Positions 28,653 through 38,746 of a stretch of DNA of 64,000 bases are shown here, piece after piece (within the stretch, counting starts at the first letter, position 1; each line of letters begins with the position of its first letter). Location: positions 62,001 through 126,000 of the forward strand of contig JAHYIY010000004.1 of the NCBI GenBank assembly GCA_019429255.1, in the 5' to 3' direction. Below the pieces are notes generated by a model, which worked only from the letters and a program-made list of their open reading frames with translations, searched no databases and was not told where the DNA came from. This DNA comes from Desulfuromonadales bacterium (GTDB lineage: Bacteria; Desulfobacterota; Desulfuromonadia; Desulfuromonadales; Geopsychrobacteraceae). Both the position numbers and the translations under genes were made by a program.

Positions 28653-29566
28653 AATACCGCATTCGCCATGTGACGCGTTATAACTACAGCGAAGCGGTGA
28701 ATCTGTGCCGCAACGAAACCTGCTTGCTGGTGCGCGAGACCGAGCATCAACGCTGTCATAACAGCGTGCTGCAAATCAGCCCCGAGGCGACAGACATTCA
28801 TGAGCGTAGCGACTTTTTCGGCAATCGCAGGACCCATTTTGCCATACAACAGCCTCATGACACTCTGACGGTGACGGCAGTTAGTGATGTGGAGGTTTTC
28901 CCGCGGGCGTACCTGCAGAAGCCGGAACAGTCGCACCCCTGGGAGGAGGTGGTCGAGATGTTACGTACCCAGCGCACCCCGGACATTGTCGCGGTGATGC
29001 CGTATCGTTATGCCTCACCGCTGGTGCCACTGTTGCCACCGCTGGCTGACTATGCCCGGCTGTCAATGACTCCCGGCCGTCCATTGCTGGCCGCCGCCAT
29101 CGATCTGATGCAGCGGATTTATCGTGACTTTTCCTATGATCCGGCATCCACGACGATTGCGACGCCGCTGGCGGAAGTTCTCGAAAAACGGCGCGGCGTG
29201 TGCCAGGATTTTGCCCATGTTGCCATCGGTTGCTTGCGCTCCCTGGGGTTGGCGGGGCGTTATGTCAGTGGCTATATCGAAACCTTGCCGCCGCCTGGCC
29301 GGGAGCGGCTTATCGGTGCGGATGCGTCCCATGCCTGGTTTGCTGTTTATCTGCCCGGCAATGGCTGGTTTGATTTTGATCCGACCAATAATCACCAACC
29401 CCTGGAACAGCACATTACGGTTGCCTGGGGGCGGGATTTTTCCGACGTGTCACCGTTAAAGGGGATCGCTCTGGGGGGCGGCAAGCATCAGGTGGTGGTT
29501 TCCGTCGATGTTGCCCGTCAGCCCACCCCCCCCCTGTTGTTACAGCAACAGCAGCAACAGAGCTAA
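28649..29566 (+). CDS. Transglutaminase-like protein, first set
   Basis: A 305-residue protein with the bacterial transglutaminase N-terminal beta region (KYRIRHVTRYNYSEAVNLC) and a papain-like core with Cys185 (RRGVCQDFAH), His228 (DASHAWFAVYLPG) and Asp244 (FDPTNN). It is predicted to cut or transfer amide bonds. It is translated in coupling with the ATP-grasp/alpha-E fusion (4-base overlap) and belongs to the same unit. The C-terminus ends in a Gln-rich tail. Confidence 0.9.
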   Translation: MKYRIRHVTRYNYSEAVNLCRNETCLLVRETEHQRCHNSVLQISPEATDIHERSDFFGNRRTHFAIQQPHDTLTVTAVSDVEVFPRAYLQKPEQSHPWEEVVEMLRTQRTPDIVAVMPYRYASPLVPLLPPLADYARLSMTPGRPLLAAAIDLMQRIYRDFSYDPASTTIATPLAEVLEKRRGVCQDFAHVAIGCLRSLGLAGRYVSGYIETLPPPGRERLIGADASHAWFAVYLPGNGWFDFDPTNNHQPLEQHITVAWGRDFSDVSPLKGIALGGGKHQVVVSVDVARQPTPPLLLQQQQQQS

Positions 29567-29644
29567 GCGGCATTGCCGCGCTATCTGCAACAACTGATTG
29601 AGGTGTACCATGTGCTTCTTGTCCCGTAAGCAAAGGAGGGCTCA

Positions 29645-31165
29645 ATGAATTTTACTGGGTATGACACTGAAGGTTTTTATGATGAGCTGTTTGATGCTCA
29701 AGGAAAGCCGCGTCCGGGGGCCGATCTGTTGGTAGAGCGGATCAATTCGTTACCTGATTCTGAGTTGCAGCGCCGCCAGCAGGCTGCGGAAAAGGCGCTG
29801 CTGAATCTGGGAATCACCTTTAATGTTTACAGTGATGAAGATCAGACGGAAAAAATCTTTCCCTTTGATATTGTTCCGCGGATCATCCAGGCACAGGAAT
29901 GGCAACAGCTTGAAATCGGTCTGAAACAGCGGATTCGTGCCCTGAATCTGTTTATTGACGATGTTTACCACGACCAGAAGATTCTCAAGGATGGTGTCGT
30001 GCCAATGGATCTGGTGCTTTCGGCTGAGGGTTTTCGCAAACCCTGTGTTGGTCTGAATCCCCCCTGCGGCGTCTGGTGCCATGTCACCGGAACCGACCTG
30101 GTGCGCGGCGGCGACGGCGAATATTATGTCCTGGAAGACAACCTTCGCTGTCCCTCCGGCGTTTCTTATGTGCTGGAAAATCGTCAGATCATGAAGCGCA
30201 CCTTCCCGCTGGTGTTCGATGCCTGCAGTATCCAGCCGGTGACTGATTATCCGATTCGCCTGCTCGATATGCTGCAGGAAATGGCACCGTCCGGGGTGCG
30301 TTCACCGGTGTGTGTGGTCTGGACTCCGGGCATTTATAACTCTGCCTATTTCGAGCACAGTTTTCTGGCCCAGCAGATGGGCGTGCAACTGGTGGAAGGA
30401 AGCGATCTGGTTGTCCACCGCGGCGAAGTGATGATGCGTACCACCAAAGGACTGGAGCGGGTTGATGTGATCTACCGCCGCATCGACGATGACTTTATCG
30501 ACCCCAAGGTCTTCCGTGCCGATTCCATGCTCGGCGTACCGGGTCTGATGGAAGCCTACAGTAAGGGGCGGGTCGCTCTCGCCAATGCCCCGGGATCCGG
30601 GGTGGCCGATGATAAAGCGGTCTACGCCTATGTTCCCGAGATTATCAACTACTATCTGCAGGAAGATCCGCTGATTAACAACGTGCCAACCTACGCCTGC
30701 TGGCGCGAAGATGAGCGCAAATACGTTCTGGAAAATCTCGATAAGCTGGTGGTCAAGGCGGTCAACGAATCGGGCGGTTACGGTATGTTGATCGGACCCC
30801 ACGCCAGCGCCGCCGAGCGCGAAGAATTCCGTCGCCGCATTATCGCCAAACCGCGCATCTATATTGCCCAGCCAACCCTGGCGTTGTCGCGGGTGCCGGT
30901 GTTGATGGGAAATCACTTTGAGGGGCGGCATGTCGATCTGCGCCCTTATATCCTTTGTGGCAGGGATAATATTTACGTTATGCCGGGCGGGTTAACGCGG
31001 GTGGCATTGAAGAAAGGATCGCTGGTGGTCAATTCGTCGCAAGGTGGGGGAAGTAAGGATACCTGGGTTATCAATTCGACGGACGGGCCGTCACCCGAGT
31101 CCCCGTTACAGGAGCAGAGACAGGACCAGGAACAAAATCAGGATCAGGAGGATGCGCCATGCTGA
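29645..31165 (+). CDS. Circularly permuted ATP-grasp protein, second set
   Basis: A 506-residue stand-alone circularly permuted type 2 ATP-grasp protein, the core of the second set. Motifs include [43 protein letters not shown] and [12 protein letters not shown] perfect GGAGG lies 6 bases before ATG 29645. The last 20 residues are an odd Gln/Asp/Glu-rich tail ([14 protein letters not shown]). The gene end overlaps the alpha-E gene by 7 bases. It is predicted to make a peptide-like bond; the substrate is unknown. Confidence 0.9.
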   Translation: MNFTGYDTEGFYDELFDAQGKPRPGADLLVERINSLPDSELQRRQQAAEKALLNLGITFNVYSDEDQTEKIFPFDIVPRIIQAQEWQQLEIGLKQRIRALNLFIDDVYHDQKILKDGVVPMDLVLSAEGFRKPCVGLNPPCGVWCHVTGTDLVRGGDGEYYVLEDNLRCPSGVSYVLENRQIMKRTFPLVFDACSIQPVTDYPIRLLDMLQEMAPSGVRSPVCVVWTPGIYNSAYFEHSFLAQQMGVQLVEGSDLVVHRGEVMMRTTKGLERVDVIYRRIDDDFIDPKVFRADSMLGVPGLMEAYSKGRVALANAPGSGVADDKAVYAYVPEIINYYLQEDPLINNVPTYACWREDERKYVLENLDKLVVKAVNESGGYGMLIGPHASAAEREEFRRRIIAKPRIYIAQPTLALSRVPVLMGNHFEGRHVDLRPYILCGRDNIYVMPGGLTRVALKKGSLVVNSSQGGGSKDTWVINSTDGPSPESPLQEQRQDQEQNQDQEDAPC

Positions 31166-32109
31166 GTCGGGTTGCGAATTCCATCTACTGGCTGAACCGC
31201 TATATTGAGCGGGCTGAAAATGTCGCCCGGTTTATTTCCGCCAATTACAATATGACCCTCGATCTGCCCGAAGATGCCAGCGATCAATGGCAGCCGCTGA
31301 TCAATACCACCGGTGATCACGAATTGTTCAAAGAACTTTACGGCGAAACAACGCGTGATAACGCCATCCGTTTTTTGATTTTTGACCGGCGTAACACCAA
31401 TTCAATTTATTCCTGTGTGCGCGCCGCTCGGGAAAATGCCCGATCGATCCGCGAGTACATCAGTTCTGAAATGTGGGAGCAACTCAATACCTTCTACCTG
31501 ATGATCAATGCCGCCTCGGAAGAGACGGTGATGGATCTGCCCCATCAGTTTTCCACCGAGGTGATGAATGCCAGTCATGCTTTTATCGGTATTACCGATG
31601 CGACGATGAATCATGGCGAGGGCTGGCATTTCGGGCGCTTGGGGCGGATGCTGGAGCGTGCCGACAAAACTACCCGCCTGCTCGATGTGAAGTATTTCAT
31701 TCTGTTGCCGTCGGTTGATTATGTCGGCAGTCCGTACGACAATATCCTCTGGGGAGCCTTGTTGCGTTCCGCCAGTGCCTTTGAAATGTACCGCAAGCAA
31801 TATGGCCGTATCGCCCCGCGCAATATCGCACACTTTTTACTGCTTGACCGCAACTTCCCGCGCGCTGTCCATTATTCCCTGGCGACGGCAATGAAGTCCC
31901 TCAACGAAATCAGTGGCGGTCAGAGCGATTCCTATTCCAACAAAGCACAACAGGCTTTAGGACGGCTGTTGGCTGAATTTCAGTATACGTCGTTGGAAGA
32001 GATTTTTGATTTCGGTCTGCATGAATATCTCGACGTCACCCAGACCCGGATCAATCAGGTTGGCGAGGAGATCTACCAGGTGTTTTTCCGCGTAAAACTT
32101 GAAAATTAA
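31159..32109 (+). CDS. Alpha-E domain protein
   Basis: A 316-residue, mainly helical protein that opens with [20 protein letters not shown], the signature of the alpha-E family. It is the separate form of the domain fused to the ATP-grasp at 26097. AGGAGG stands before ATG 31159 inside the end of the ATP-grasp gene. Family function is unknown; the constant pairing suggests a scaffold or substrate-binding role. Confidence 0.9.
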   Translation: MLSRVANSIYWLNRYIERAENVARFISANYNMTLDLPEDASDQWQPLINTTGDHELFKELYGETTRDNAIRFLIFDRRNTNSIYSCVRAARENARSIREYISSEMWEQLNTFYLMINAASEETVMDLPHQFSTEVMNASHAFIGITDATMNHGEGWHFGRLGRMLERADKTTRLLDVKYFILLPSVDYVGSPYDNILWGALLRSASAFEMYRKQYGRIAPRNIAHFLLLDRNFPRAVHYSLATAMKSLNEISGGQSDSYSNKAQQALGRLLAEFQYTSLEEIFDFGLHEYLDVTQTRINQVGEEIYQVFFRVKLEN

Positions 32110-32186
32110 CCGCTTGTTGTCTTCAGGTTCTGTCAGTCGTTTGCCGCTGGCTGAAATCAGAGGTTGGTGAGCATTAAGGGACCGGC

Positions 32187-32969
32187 ATGTGGTTAACAGT
32201 CAGTTGTGATCTTGAGTTTGACATTGAGGTGGCGACACCCTTTGTGCTGATGTTGCGGCCACGCAGCGGTGCTCAGCAATGGATAGCCAAGGAAGAGTAT
32301 CGGCTTGTTCCTGAGGTGCCCGTGTTCGAGTTCACTGATGGCTATGGGAATCTCTGCCAGCGCCTGATTGCGCCGCCCGGACACTTTGCCATTCATACCG
32401 TTGCCCAGGTGAAGACCGCAGATTTTACCGATCAGGCGGCGGGGGCTCCCTTTGTTGAGGTTCAGAATCTACCCAATGGTGTGCTTGAATACCTGTTGCC
32501 GAGTCGTTACTGCGAGTCGGACCGCTTTGGTCAGATGGCAACGGAGATTACCGCCACTGCCCAGCCCGGCTATGATCAGGTGGCGGCTATTGAGAACTGG
32601 GTGCGCAACTTCATTCGCTATCTGCCCGGTAGCAGTGATATTCCGATATCTGCAGTTGAAGTCAACCAGCGCCAGTCCGGCGTCTGTCGTGATCTGGCCC
32701 ACCTTGGGGTAGCCCTGTGCCGCAGCATCAGTATCCCGGCGCGCTTTGTCGTCGGCTATCTGCATCGGCTCGAGCCGATGGATTTACATGCCTGGTTTGA
32801 AGCTTATGTGGGGGGGCGCTGGTACACCTTTGATGCTACTCAAGCGGCGCACAAGGGTGGTTATGTGACCATTGGCTATGGGCGTGACGCTGCCGATGTT
32901 GCTATCTACAATCAGTTTGGTCCAGCGGTGTATCAGGTAGTTCAGCATGTAGCGGTCTGGCGCAACTGA
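32187..32969 (+). CDS. Transglutaminase-like protein, second set
   Basis: A 260-residue transglutaminase-like protein with Cys167 ([15 protein letters not shown]), His201 ([12 protein letters not shown]) and Asp216 (FDATQ). It closes the second ATP-grasp/alpha-E set. Its N-terminal beta region differs from that of the two larger transglutaminase proteins in the cluster, so it is not a simple recent duplicate of them. Confidence 0.88.
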   Translation: MWLTVSCDLEFDIEVATPFVLMLRPRSGAQQWIAKEEYRLVPEVPVFEFTDGYGNLCQRLIAPPGHFAIHTVAQVKTADFTDQAAGAPFVEVQNLPNGVLEYLLPSRYCESDRFGQMATEITATAQPGYDQVAAIENWVRNFIRYLPGSSDIPISAVEVNQRQSGVCRDLAHLGVALCRSISIPARFVVGYLHRLEPMDLHAWFEAYVGGRWYTFDATQAAHKGGYVTIGYGRDAADVAIYNQFGPAVYQVVQHVAVWRN

Positions 32970-33024
32970 TACATGCAGCGGGCAAGCTCCTGTGGTACCA
33001 CGGAGCATGCTCGCTGCATGTGCG

Positions 33025-33204
33025 TCAGATTTCTTTGGGCCGGCAGACATTGGCCGCATTATGTACCTTGGCGCCACAGTTGGTGCAGGCGTAGCGGGGA
33101 TTTTCAAACATTTTGTCGATTTCCGGGTTGCGTATACTGGCTGTCAGTTGACAGGCGTGCAGATCACAATGCTCCTCGGGGTTTTCACAGCTCCATTCAG
33201 TCAT
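33025..33204 (-). CDS. Small Cys-rich protein
   Basis: A 59-residue protein with Cys residues early (SCENPEEHCDLHAC) and a zinc-ribbon-like CTNC pair plus a late Cys (NVCRPKEI). GGAGAG stands 5 bases before ATG 33204. The function is unknown; a metal-binding structural role is likely. It faces the ATP-grasp set convergently and so is a separate unit. Confidence 0.75.
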   Translation of the reverse strand: MTEWSCENPEEHCDLHACQLTASIRNPEIDKMFENPRYACTNCGAKVHNAANVCRPKEI

Positions 33205-33340
33205 GAGTTCTCTCCTTCCATCAGCTATCATGTGGGGGGGGGTGTTTCGACTATCTTAGCAAATTTTTGTGCAATAGTGGTAAATCCTTGTGTTCCACCG
33301 TTCTTCACGTCGGTTTGTGGCGTAAAATTTGAGGTCTGTC

Positions 33341-33406
33341 TACATGGCGACAAACACCCTTGCCATAGGATCCCCGACCCTGCGCGAAGGATAGCAGCTG
33401 AATAGG
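33341..33406. repeat. MITE-like repeat, right part (copy 2)
   Basis: Shares CATGGCGACAAACACCCTTG, the GGATCCCCGACCCTGCGC block and the end GCTGAATAGG with the full copies, but the left half is missing or diverged. It lies just before a 47-codon reading frame that may be a gene remnant. Confidence 0.7.
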
Positions 33407-33421
33407 TGCTATGCCGTTAGG

Positions 33422-33565
33422 ATGGCGGGGGTTGATCCGGTTACCATCATCCACGAAGTGGATCAGGTGGATAATGGTTTTGTGGCGATCATCGGTTATC
33501 AGCTGCAGGGTTATGACGTGGTGCGCATTCCCCAGGTCACTATCTTGAATATTCAGGGCAAATAG
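33422..33565 (+). pseudogene. Possible 3' gene remnant
   Basis: A 47-codon open frame (starting ATG 33422, MAGVDPVTIIHEVDQVD) with protein-like composition and no stop until TAG 33563, one base before the GTG of the methyltransferase gene. It has no Shine-Dalgarno and follows directly on a repeat copy that may have cut its front off. I do not recognise it. It could also be a genuine small gene translationally coupled to the next. Confidence 0.35.
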
Positions 33566-33566
33566 C

Positions 33567-34028
33567 GTGAAAGTGCTGGAGCTTAAAATTCCCCCCGTTG
33601 CGTTGGTAATTCTTCTTGCTGCCTGCATGTGGGCCGTCGCGCGCATCTCACCCAATAGGTATTTTGCGGTTCCCTGGGCCGGATGGCTTGCTGTCGTTAG
33701 CGCAATGGTCGGTGTTTGCATTGTCATTCTTGCAGTCAAGGAATTCAAATTAGCCGGAACGACGGTGGATCCGCGGCTGCCGGCCCGATCTGTAAGCCTC
33801 GTGGTTGGTGGTGTCTATCGACGTAGTCGAAATCCGATGTATTTGGGATTGTTGCTGGTGTTGTGTGCGTGGGGCTTGTTCCTGGGCAGTACCCCTGCTT
33901 TGCTGTTCGTTCCCGCATTCGTCATTTACATGAACCGCTTTCAAATCGCTCCAGAGGAACGCTTTATGCGAGAAAAGTTCGGTGAGTCATACAACAAGTA
34001 CAGGACTGAGGTGCGCCGGTGGGTTTGA
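33567..34028 (+). CDS. Isoprenylcysteine/phospholipid methyltransferase-family membrane protein
   Basis: A 153-residue membrane protein with four hydrophobic segments and the C-terminal signature of the ICMT/PEMT methyltransferase family: VYRRSRNPMYLGLLL, then EERFMREKFGESYNKYRTEVRRW, which binds SAM. The bacterial members' substrates are mostly unknown. The start is GTG 33567, with a weak upstream site. Confidence 0.82.
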   Translation: MKVLELKIPPVALVILLAACMWAVARISPNRYFAVPWAGWLAVVSAMVGVCIVILAVKEFKLAGTTVDPRLPARSVSLVVGGVYRRSRNPMYLGLLLVLCAWGLFLGSTPALLFVPAFVIYMNRFQIAPEERFMREKFGESYNKYRTEVRRWV

Positions 34029-34111
34029 GGTTAAAGCTTGCAGGCCCTGAAATGCGAGGTCGCGGCTCCGCCCGTTGCCTGTCCTCATCCGCACACCGGA
34101 AAATCGGGCGA

Positions 34112-34131
34112 GTCATGCCTCGCCCCTACGA
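34112..34131. repeat. Small palindrome in intergenic DNA
   Basis: GGGCGAG-tcatg-CCTCGCCC is a near-perfect inverted repeat between two convergent genes. It has no T-run. Short GGCGAGGC-type palindromes of this kind are common as dispersed intergenic repeats. It could also help stop transcription. Confidence 0.4.
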
Positions 34132-34223
34132 CTGCAGCGCATAGGGCCGTGCAGTTTCCGCCGGCAGATGACGTCGATCGGTCGCTGCCTTTTTTCACGC
34201 AAGGCAAAGGGTACCCCCTCTCG

Positions 34224-34643
34224 CTACCCCTCCCCCGACTTCTTCCGCAAAATTCCCGCAAACTTCTCCGCATTGATGGTGAACCGCTCGTGAGTCCCGG
34301 TTCCGATCAGGTCTTTTTCATCTCTGGCGGTCACCTGCCAGGTGGTTTTTGCACCATCTACCTTGGTACAGACAACCTCAACCTGAACCTCCATTCCCAC
34401 CGGCGTAGCAGCCTGATGGTTGACACAGATATTGGTGCCGAGACTGATTTCCCCTTCCTCCATGTGCGGCCGTAAGGCTTCCATACAGGCCCATTCCATC
34501 AGACCGACCATGAATGCCGTCGCAAAAACCGGCGGCATGGCAGTAAATAGATCGGATTCTTTAAAAACGTAGGGGACGGTTTTGTCGGTGGGAACCTGAT
34601 AGCTGTGTAGATGACTGATTCCTGCACTAAGGGTGTTTTTCAT
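34224..34643 (-). CDS. Hotdog-fold thioesterase, FlK-like
   Basis: A 139-residue protein of the fluoroacetyl-CoA-thioesterase-like group. FATAFMVGLMEWACMEAL holds the expected catalytic Glu, and NICVNHQAATPVGM holds the His. It should hydrolyse an acyl-CoA; the real substrate is unknown (the fluoroacetate activity belongs to one Streptomyces enzyme). It is a single gene. Confidence 0.8.
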   Translation of the reverse strand: MKNTLSAGISHLHSYQVPTDKTVPYVFKESDLFTAMPPVFATAFMVGLMEWACMEALRPHMEEGEISLGTNICVNHQAATPVGMEVQVEVVCTKVDGAKTTWQVTARDEKDLIGTGTHERFTINAEKFAGILRKKSGEG

Positions 34644-34679
34644 GGCAATGACCTCCGCTTGGGTTTTTTAATAAATCTT

Positions 34680-34790
34680 TTTCACCACCCGTTCTCTGCG
34701 TTCACTTGAGACACAGAGGAAACTTAGAACACAGGGTTTTTATGAATTTCTCAGTGCCTCTGTGACTGGTAAATGTTTAGACAGTGTAAC
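34680..34790. repeat. Intergenic CTCTGTG-type repeat
   Basis: Imperfect inverted halves: TTCTCTGCGTTCACTTGAGA and CAGAGG on one side, and CAGTGCCTCTGTGAC on the other. A related stretch (TTCTCTGTGCCCCTGTGGTT) lies near 40180. This type of sequence is common in the genomes of this group; no function is known. No gene is visible in 34644-34907. Confidence 0.35.
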
Positions 34791-34907
34791 ATAACGAAAG
34801 CCGATGATTCTTCAAGGCACCCATCGCAATAAACGCCGTTGATTTTTTGCCCGAAATGGCTAGACTCCACAAATCCATATTCATCACTTTTTTCAAGGAC
34901 TCAACTC

Positions 34908-35555
34908 ATGATTATCGGATTTGCCGGAAAAGCCGCCTCGGGGAAAACCACTGCGGCCAAACATGTGCAACAGCTTCTGGGTGACAAGGTGCAGGTTCTG
35001 CCCATGGCGAGCATGTTGCGCCGCGAAGTTGAGACTTTTCTGCGCGAGGTGGGGGCGGCGGAGAGGGTGCCGTTGCTGTACGGCGACCAGCAGGACAAAC
35101 TGGCCCATTTCGAGATTGATGAGAACAGCGCCAGGCTGCAGTGTCCGGCCTGGGACGGCTTTGTTGCGGAAAATCGCGATATTCAGCAGCATCCGGGGAT
35201 GACGACCCTGAGTGTCAGGCGCATCCTGCAATGGTGGGGAACCGAATATCGCCGCGCCCAGGACCCTGATTACTGGACCAAGGCGTGGGAGGCTGCGCTG
35301 GTAGGATTAGCGGATTGCAACGTGCATATTCTGGTTGATGATGTGCGTTTTCACAACGAGGTCGAGGCTGTTCAGCATAATGGCGGGGTCTTGATCCGGG
35401 TGGTACGTCCGGGATTCAATGGCGCCAATGACCACAGCAGTGAAAACTCCCTCGATGACTTCAACGGCTGGAACATGATCCTGCTCAATGACGGCAGTCT
35501 GGAGCAGTTTCTGGGTCAGGTTGAAGACAAGGTCTTGGCGCTGTTGGCAGGCTGA
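34908..35555 (+). CDS. P-loop deoxynucleotide-monophosphate-kinase-like protein
   Basis: A 215-residue P-loop NTPase starting MIIGFAGKAASGKTT (Walker A, GKAASGKTT). The rest (LSVRRILQWWGTEYRR, ILVDDVRFHNE, then RVVRPG) resembles the phage T4 gp1-type dNMP kinases, which phosphorylate nucleotides. I start at ATG 34908 because it opens directly into the P-loop strand and has AAGGA 9 bases upstream. The frame extends 23 codons further. The real substrate is not shown. Confidence 0.75.
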   Translation: MIIGFAGKAASGKTTAAKHVQQLLGDKVQVLPMASMLRREVETFLREVGAAERVPLLYGDQQDKLAHFEIDENSARLQCPAWDGFVAENRDIQQHPGMTTLSVRRILQWWGTEYRRAQDPDYWTKAWEAALVGLADCNVHILVDDVRFHNEVEAVQHNGGVLIRVVRPGFNGANDHSSENSLDDFNGWNMILLNDGSLEQFLGQVEDKVLALLAG

Positions 35556-35574
35556 TCAGATTTTCCCCACCAGC

Positions 35575-35599
35575 CCATCCATCAAATCCTGATGGATGG
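35575..35599. terminator. Hairpin between convergent genes
   Basis: CCATCCATCA-aatcc-TGATGGATGG is a perfect 10-bp stem between the dNMP-kinase-like gene and the RND pump gene. It has no T-run on either side, so it may be a transcript end structure rather than a full intrinsic terminator. Confidence 0.4.
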
Positions 35600-35614
35600 A
35601 CCCGGCTCTAACTT

Positions 35615-38600
35615 TTACACGCGTTTTTCTGCCCTGAAAAATCCGATGATATCTTCGAGAATCAGATAGGTGGCCGGTACCAGCAGCAGACTGAGAAAAG
35701 TACTGAACAGGATACCGAAGCCCAACGATACCGCCATCGGGATCAGAAACTGCGCCTGGGTGCTGGTGTCAAACAGCAGCGGCGTCAGTCCGAGAAAGGT
35801 GGTCAGGGAGGTCAGCAGGATCGGCCGGAAGCGGTTGACCCCGGAGAGCATCACCGCGTCTAACATCGGCATCCCTTCACGGCGGCGGCGATTGATGAAA
35901 TCGACCAGCACCAGGCTGTTGTTCACCACCACCCCGCACAACGCCAGAATACCGAGCAGACTCATGAAGCTTAAGTTGTACCCCATGATCATGTGGCCGA
36001 CAATCGCGCCACCGATACTAAAAGGGATGACCAGCATCACCGGTATGGGTTGCAGGTAGGAGCGAAACGGGATGGCGAGCAAGGCATAGATGGCAAACAG
36101 GACAAAAACAACCCCGTAGATCAAGCTCCCCATTGATTCGCGCTGCTCCTCGAGCTCCCCTTTGAAGCTATAGCGGATACCGGGATACTCAAGCAGCAGT
36201 TCGTCGAGGTAAATCTTCAAATCGGCAGCAATCGCGTTGGTATCAACCTCCCCTTTTTCGGCATCCGCTGAGACATTCACCGCACGGTTACGGTCGACCC
36301 GGCGGATACTCGAATAACCGGCCTGCATATCGATGGCGGCAACCTGATAAAAGGGGACTTCAACGCCGCTTAGGGTACGGATTTTCATGCTTTCCAGGCT
36401 GGCCAGGTTCTGCCGTTGCTCTTGCGGATAGCGGACCATCACCCGGACATCATCGCGCCCGCGTTGAATGCGCTGGGCTTCGTTACCAAAGAAAGCGGCT
36501 CTGACCTGGCGTCCCAGGTCATTGGTAGTCAATCCGAGGAGTTTGGCTTCCGGTAGTAGCCGCAACTGGATCTCCTGCTTGCCCTGATCAAAGCTGTCCT
36601 GGATGTCGAACAGTCCGGGATATTCGGCGTAGCGTTTTTTCAAAAGCTCGGCAACTTCGGTCAATGTTTTAAAGTCAGCCCCGGTCAACTGGACATCAAC
36701 CGGGTTGCCGCCCCGTCCGATTTCCGCGCGGTAGGCCAGTTCCTTGGCGCCGGGGATGGTGCCGATGAGTTGCCGCCACTCCTGCACCACTTCGCTGGTG
36801 CTGATCTGATTGTGGCGCTCCTCCGGCGGTACCATTTCCATGGTGACCTGCCCCAGTTCCGGTTTTCCTCTTGCGCCGGGGCTGCCGGTTCCGGTCCAGC
36901 CGGTGCTGACCAGGATGTTGCGGATGACCGAACTTTTGCCATCCGGCTCCAGATGTTTGGCCTGCAGGGCATAGGCATGCTGTGCCATTCGTTCAATGTG
37001 GGTTCGGGTCTGGTCGACTGATGTCCCGGCGGGCATGATCAGTGTTGCGCGCGCGATCTCACTCTGAATGCGCGGGAAAAAGGTGTAGCCGTAACGGCCG
37101 CTGGCCACAAAACTGACAATGATGATGATCGCCGCAGTGAAAATTGACAGGGTCAAATGGCGCCGTCTGACCGCGACCCCGAGCACTGGCTGGTAGATCC
37201 GCAGGGTAAACAGCTCCAGTCCTCCGGCAACTTTCTGCTGCAGCTTCTGCAGCATCAGCAAAACTCCGCGTGGCGGTTTGGTGATCTGGACGCTGCTTAA
37301 GTGGGCGGGGAGAATCAGTTTCGATTCAATCCAGGAAAAGGTCAGGGCGGGAATAACAATCAGCGGGATCTGGGCAAAGATCGGCCCCCGCACCCCTTCC
37401 ATGAAGAGTAGCGGGGTGAAGGCGACAATGGTCGTCAGCAGGCCGAAGGTGACCGGCACTGCAACCTCCTGGGTTCCGGCAATGATTACTTCGATAGATT
37501 CTCCGTCTTCTTTGAGTCGTCGGTAGACGTTCTCGCCGGTAATAATGGCATCATCAACGACAATTCCCAGCACCAGAATAAAAGCAAAGAGACTCATGGA
37601 ATTCAGGGTCACACCGAGGATCGGCATCAGAGCCAATGCGCCTAGAAAACTGATCGGAATGCCGATGCAGACCCAGATGGCGACAGAGAATCGCAGAAAT
37701 AGCGCCAGGGCCAGAAAAATCAGAATGCCGCCCTGCAGCGCACTGCTGGTCAGGGTGTTTAAACGCAACTGCACAATGCGTGAACGATCGCGCCAGTAGT
37801 CGATGGAAACCCCCGGCGGCAGAATTTCGCGTTTTTCCGCCACATAGTCGCGTACTGCGCGGCCGACGTCCAGGGCGTTCTGATCGCCGGTGCGGTAAAC
37901 CTCAATCATCACCGCAGATTTTCCATTGAGCACGGCCTCCAGCGGTTCTTCGTCAAAACCGTCGCGGATGGTCGCGATATCACCGAGCAGCAGCTGAGTA
38001 CCGGCCGGTGTGGTGCGCAGGGGGATGCGGGCGTAATCTGCTGCGCTGCGCGCTTGTCCCATGGTGCGCAGCAGGATTTCGCCACCAAGGGTATTGATGG
38101 AACCGGCAGGCAGGTCAAGGGAGTGGCTGCGGATCGCCTGGGACAGGTCTTCAAGGCTTAACTGGTATTGTTCGAGGGTTGCCTGATTGACCTCTACCGA
38201 CACTTCATAGGGTCTGACCGCGACCAGATCGGCGAGACTGATGTCAGGCAGTGCGGTCAGGTCGTCGCGGACCATTTCACCGATTTTGCGCAGATCTCTT
38301 TCCGGCAGATTGGCGCCGATAACAACGGAAATAACCTCCCGACGAAATTCCAGGATTTCGTAGGTTGGTCGTTCGACCTCTTCCGGAAAGGTGCTGATGG
38401 CATCCACCTTGTTACGGATGTCATCCATGATCTCGCGTGGTTTGTATCCTTTTAAGACATCGACCCGCACTTGGCCGCTGCCTTCGTTAGCGGTGGAAAT
38501 AATTGTATCAATACCACTGATAGCGGCGATCGCTTCTTCGATGCGGACAATAACCGCTTCTTCAACCTCGGCCGGGGTTGCGCCGCGATAGGTGGTTTTG

Positions 38601-38746
38601 ATGATGACCGTATCCCGCTCAAATTCGGGAAAGACCTCCATCGGAATCCGGTCTGTGACCGCCCACAGGCCGAGGCCGACAATCAAAGCCATCATCAGGT
38701 TGGCTGCGACGTGATTGCGGGCAAACCAGGAAATAGCTCCGTTCAT
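35615..38746 (-). CDS. RND efflux pump, inner-membrane subunit
   Basis: A 1043-residue proton-driven RND transporter with 12 membrane helices and two large periplasmic loops. It starts ISWFARNHVAANLMMALI and has the helix-4 region with the proton-relay pair LGIVVDDAIITGENVYRR. It probably exports drugs, lipids or toxic organics with the periplasmic adaptor encoded just upstream; the start overlaps the adaptor stop by 4 bases. No outer-membrane TolC gene is adjacent. The substrate is unknown. Confidence 0.93.
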   Translation of the reverse strand: MNGAISWFARNHVAANLMMALIVGLGLWAVTDRIPMEVFPEFERDTVIIKTTYRGATPAEVEEAVIVRIEEAIAAISGIDTIISTANEGSGQVRVDVLKGYKPREIMDDIRNKVDAISTFPEEVERPTYEILEFRREVISVVIGANLPERDLRKIGEMVRDDLTALPDISLADLVAVRPYEVSVEVNQATLEQYQLSLEDLSQAIRSHSLDLPAGSINTLGGEILLRTMGQARSAADYARIPLRTTPAGTQLLLGDIATIRDGFDEEPLEAVLNGKSAVMIEVYRTGDQNALDVGRAVRDYVAEKREILPPGVSIDYWRDRSRIVQLRLNTLTSSALQGGILIFLALALFLRFSVAIWVCIGIPISFLGALALMPILGVTLNSMSLFAFILVLGIVVDDAIITGENVYRRLKEDGESIEVIIAGTQEVAVPVTFGLLTTIVAFTPLLFMEGVRGPIFAQIPLIVIPALTFSWIESKLILPAHLSSVQITKPPRGVLLMLQKLQQKVAGGLELFTLRIYQPVLGVAVRRRHLTLSIFTAAIIIIVSFVASGRYGYTFFPRIQSEIARATLIMPAGTSVDQTRTHIERMAQHAYALQAKHLEPDGKSSVIRNILVSTGWTGTGSPGARGKPELGQVTMEMVPPEERHNQISTSEVVQEWRQLIGTIPGAKELAYRAEIGRGGNPVDVQLTGADFKTLTEVAELLKKRYAEYPGLFDIQDSFDQGKQEIQLRLLPEAKLLGLTTNDLGRQVRAAFFGNEAQRIQRGRDDVRVMVRYPQEQRQNLASLESMKIRTLSGVEVPFYQVAAIDMQAGYSSIRRVDRNRAVNVSADAEKGEVDTNAIAADLKIYLDELLLEYPGIRYSFKGELEEQRESMGSLIYGVVFVLFAIYALLAIPFRSYLQPIPVMLVIPFSIGGAIVGHMIMGYNLSFMSLLGILALCGVVVNNSLVLVDFINRRRREGMPMLDAVMLSGVNRFRPILLTSLTTFLGLTPLLFDTSTQAQFLIPMAVSLGFGILFSTFLSLLLVPATYLILEDIIGFFRAEKRV

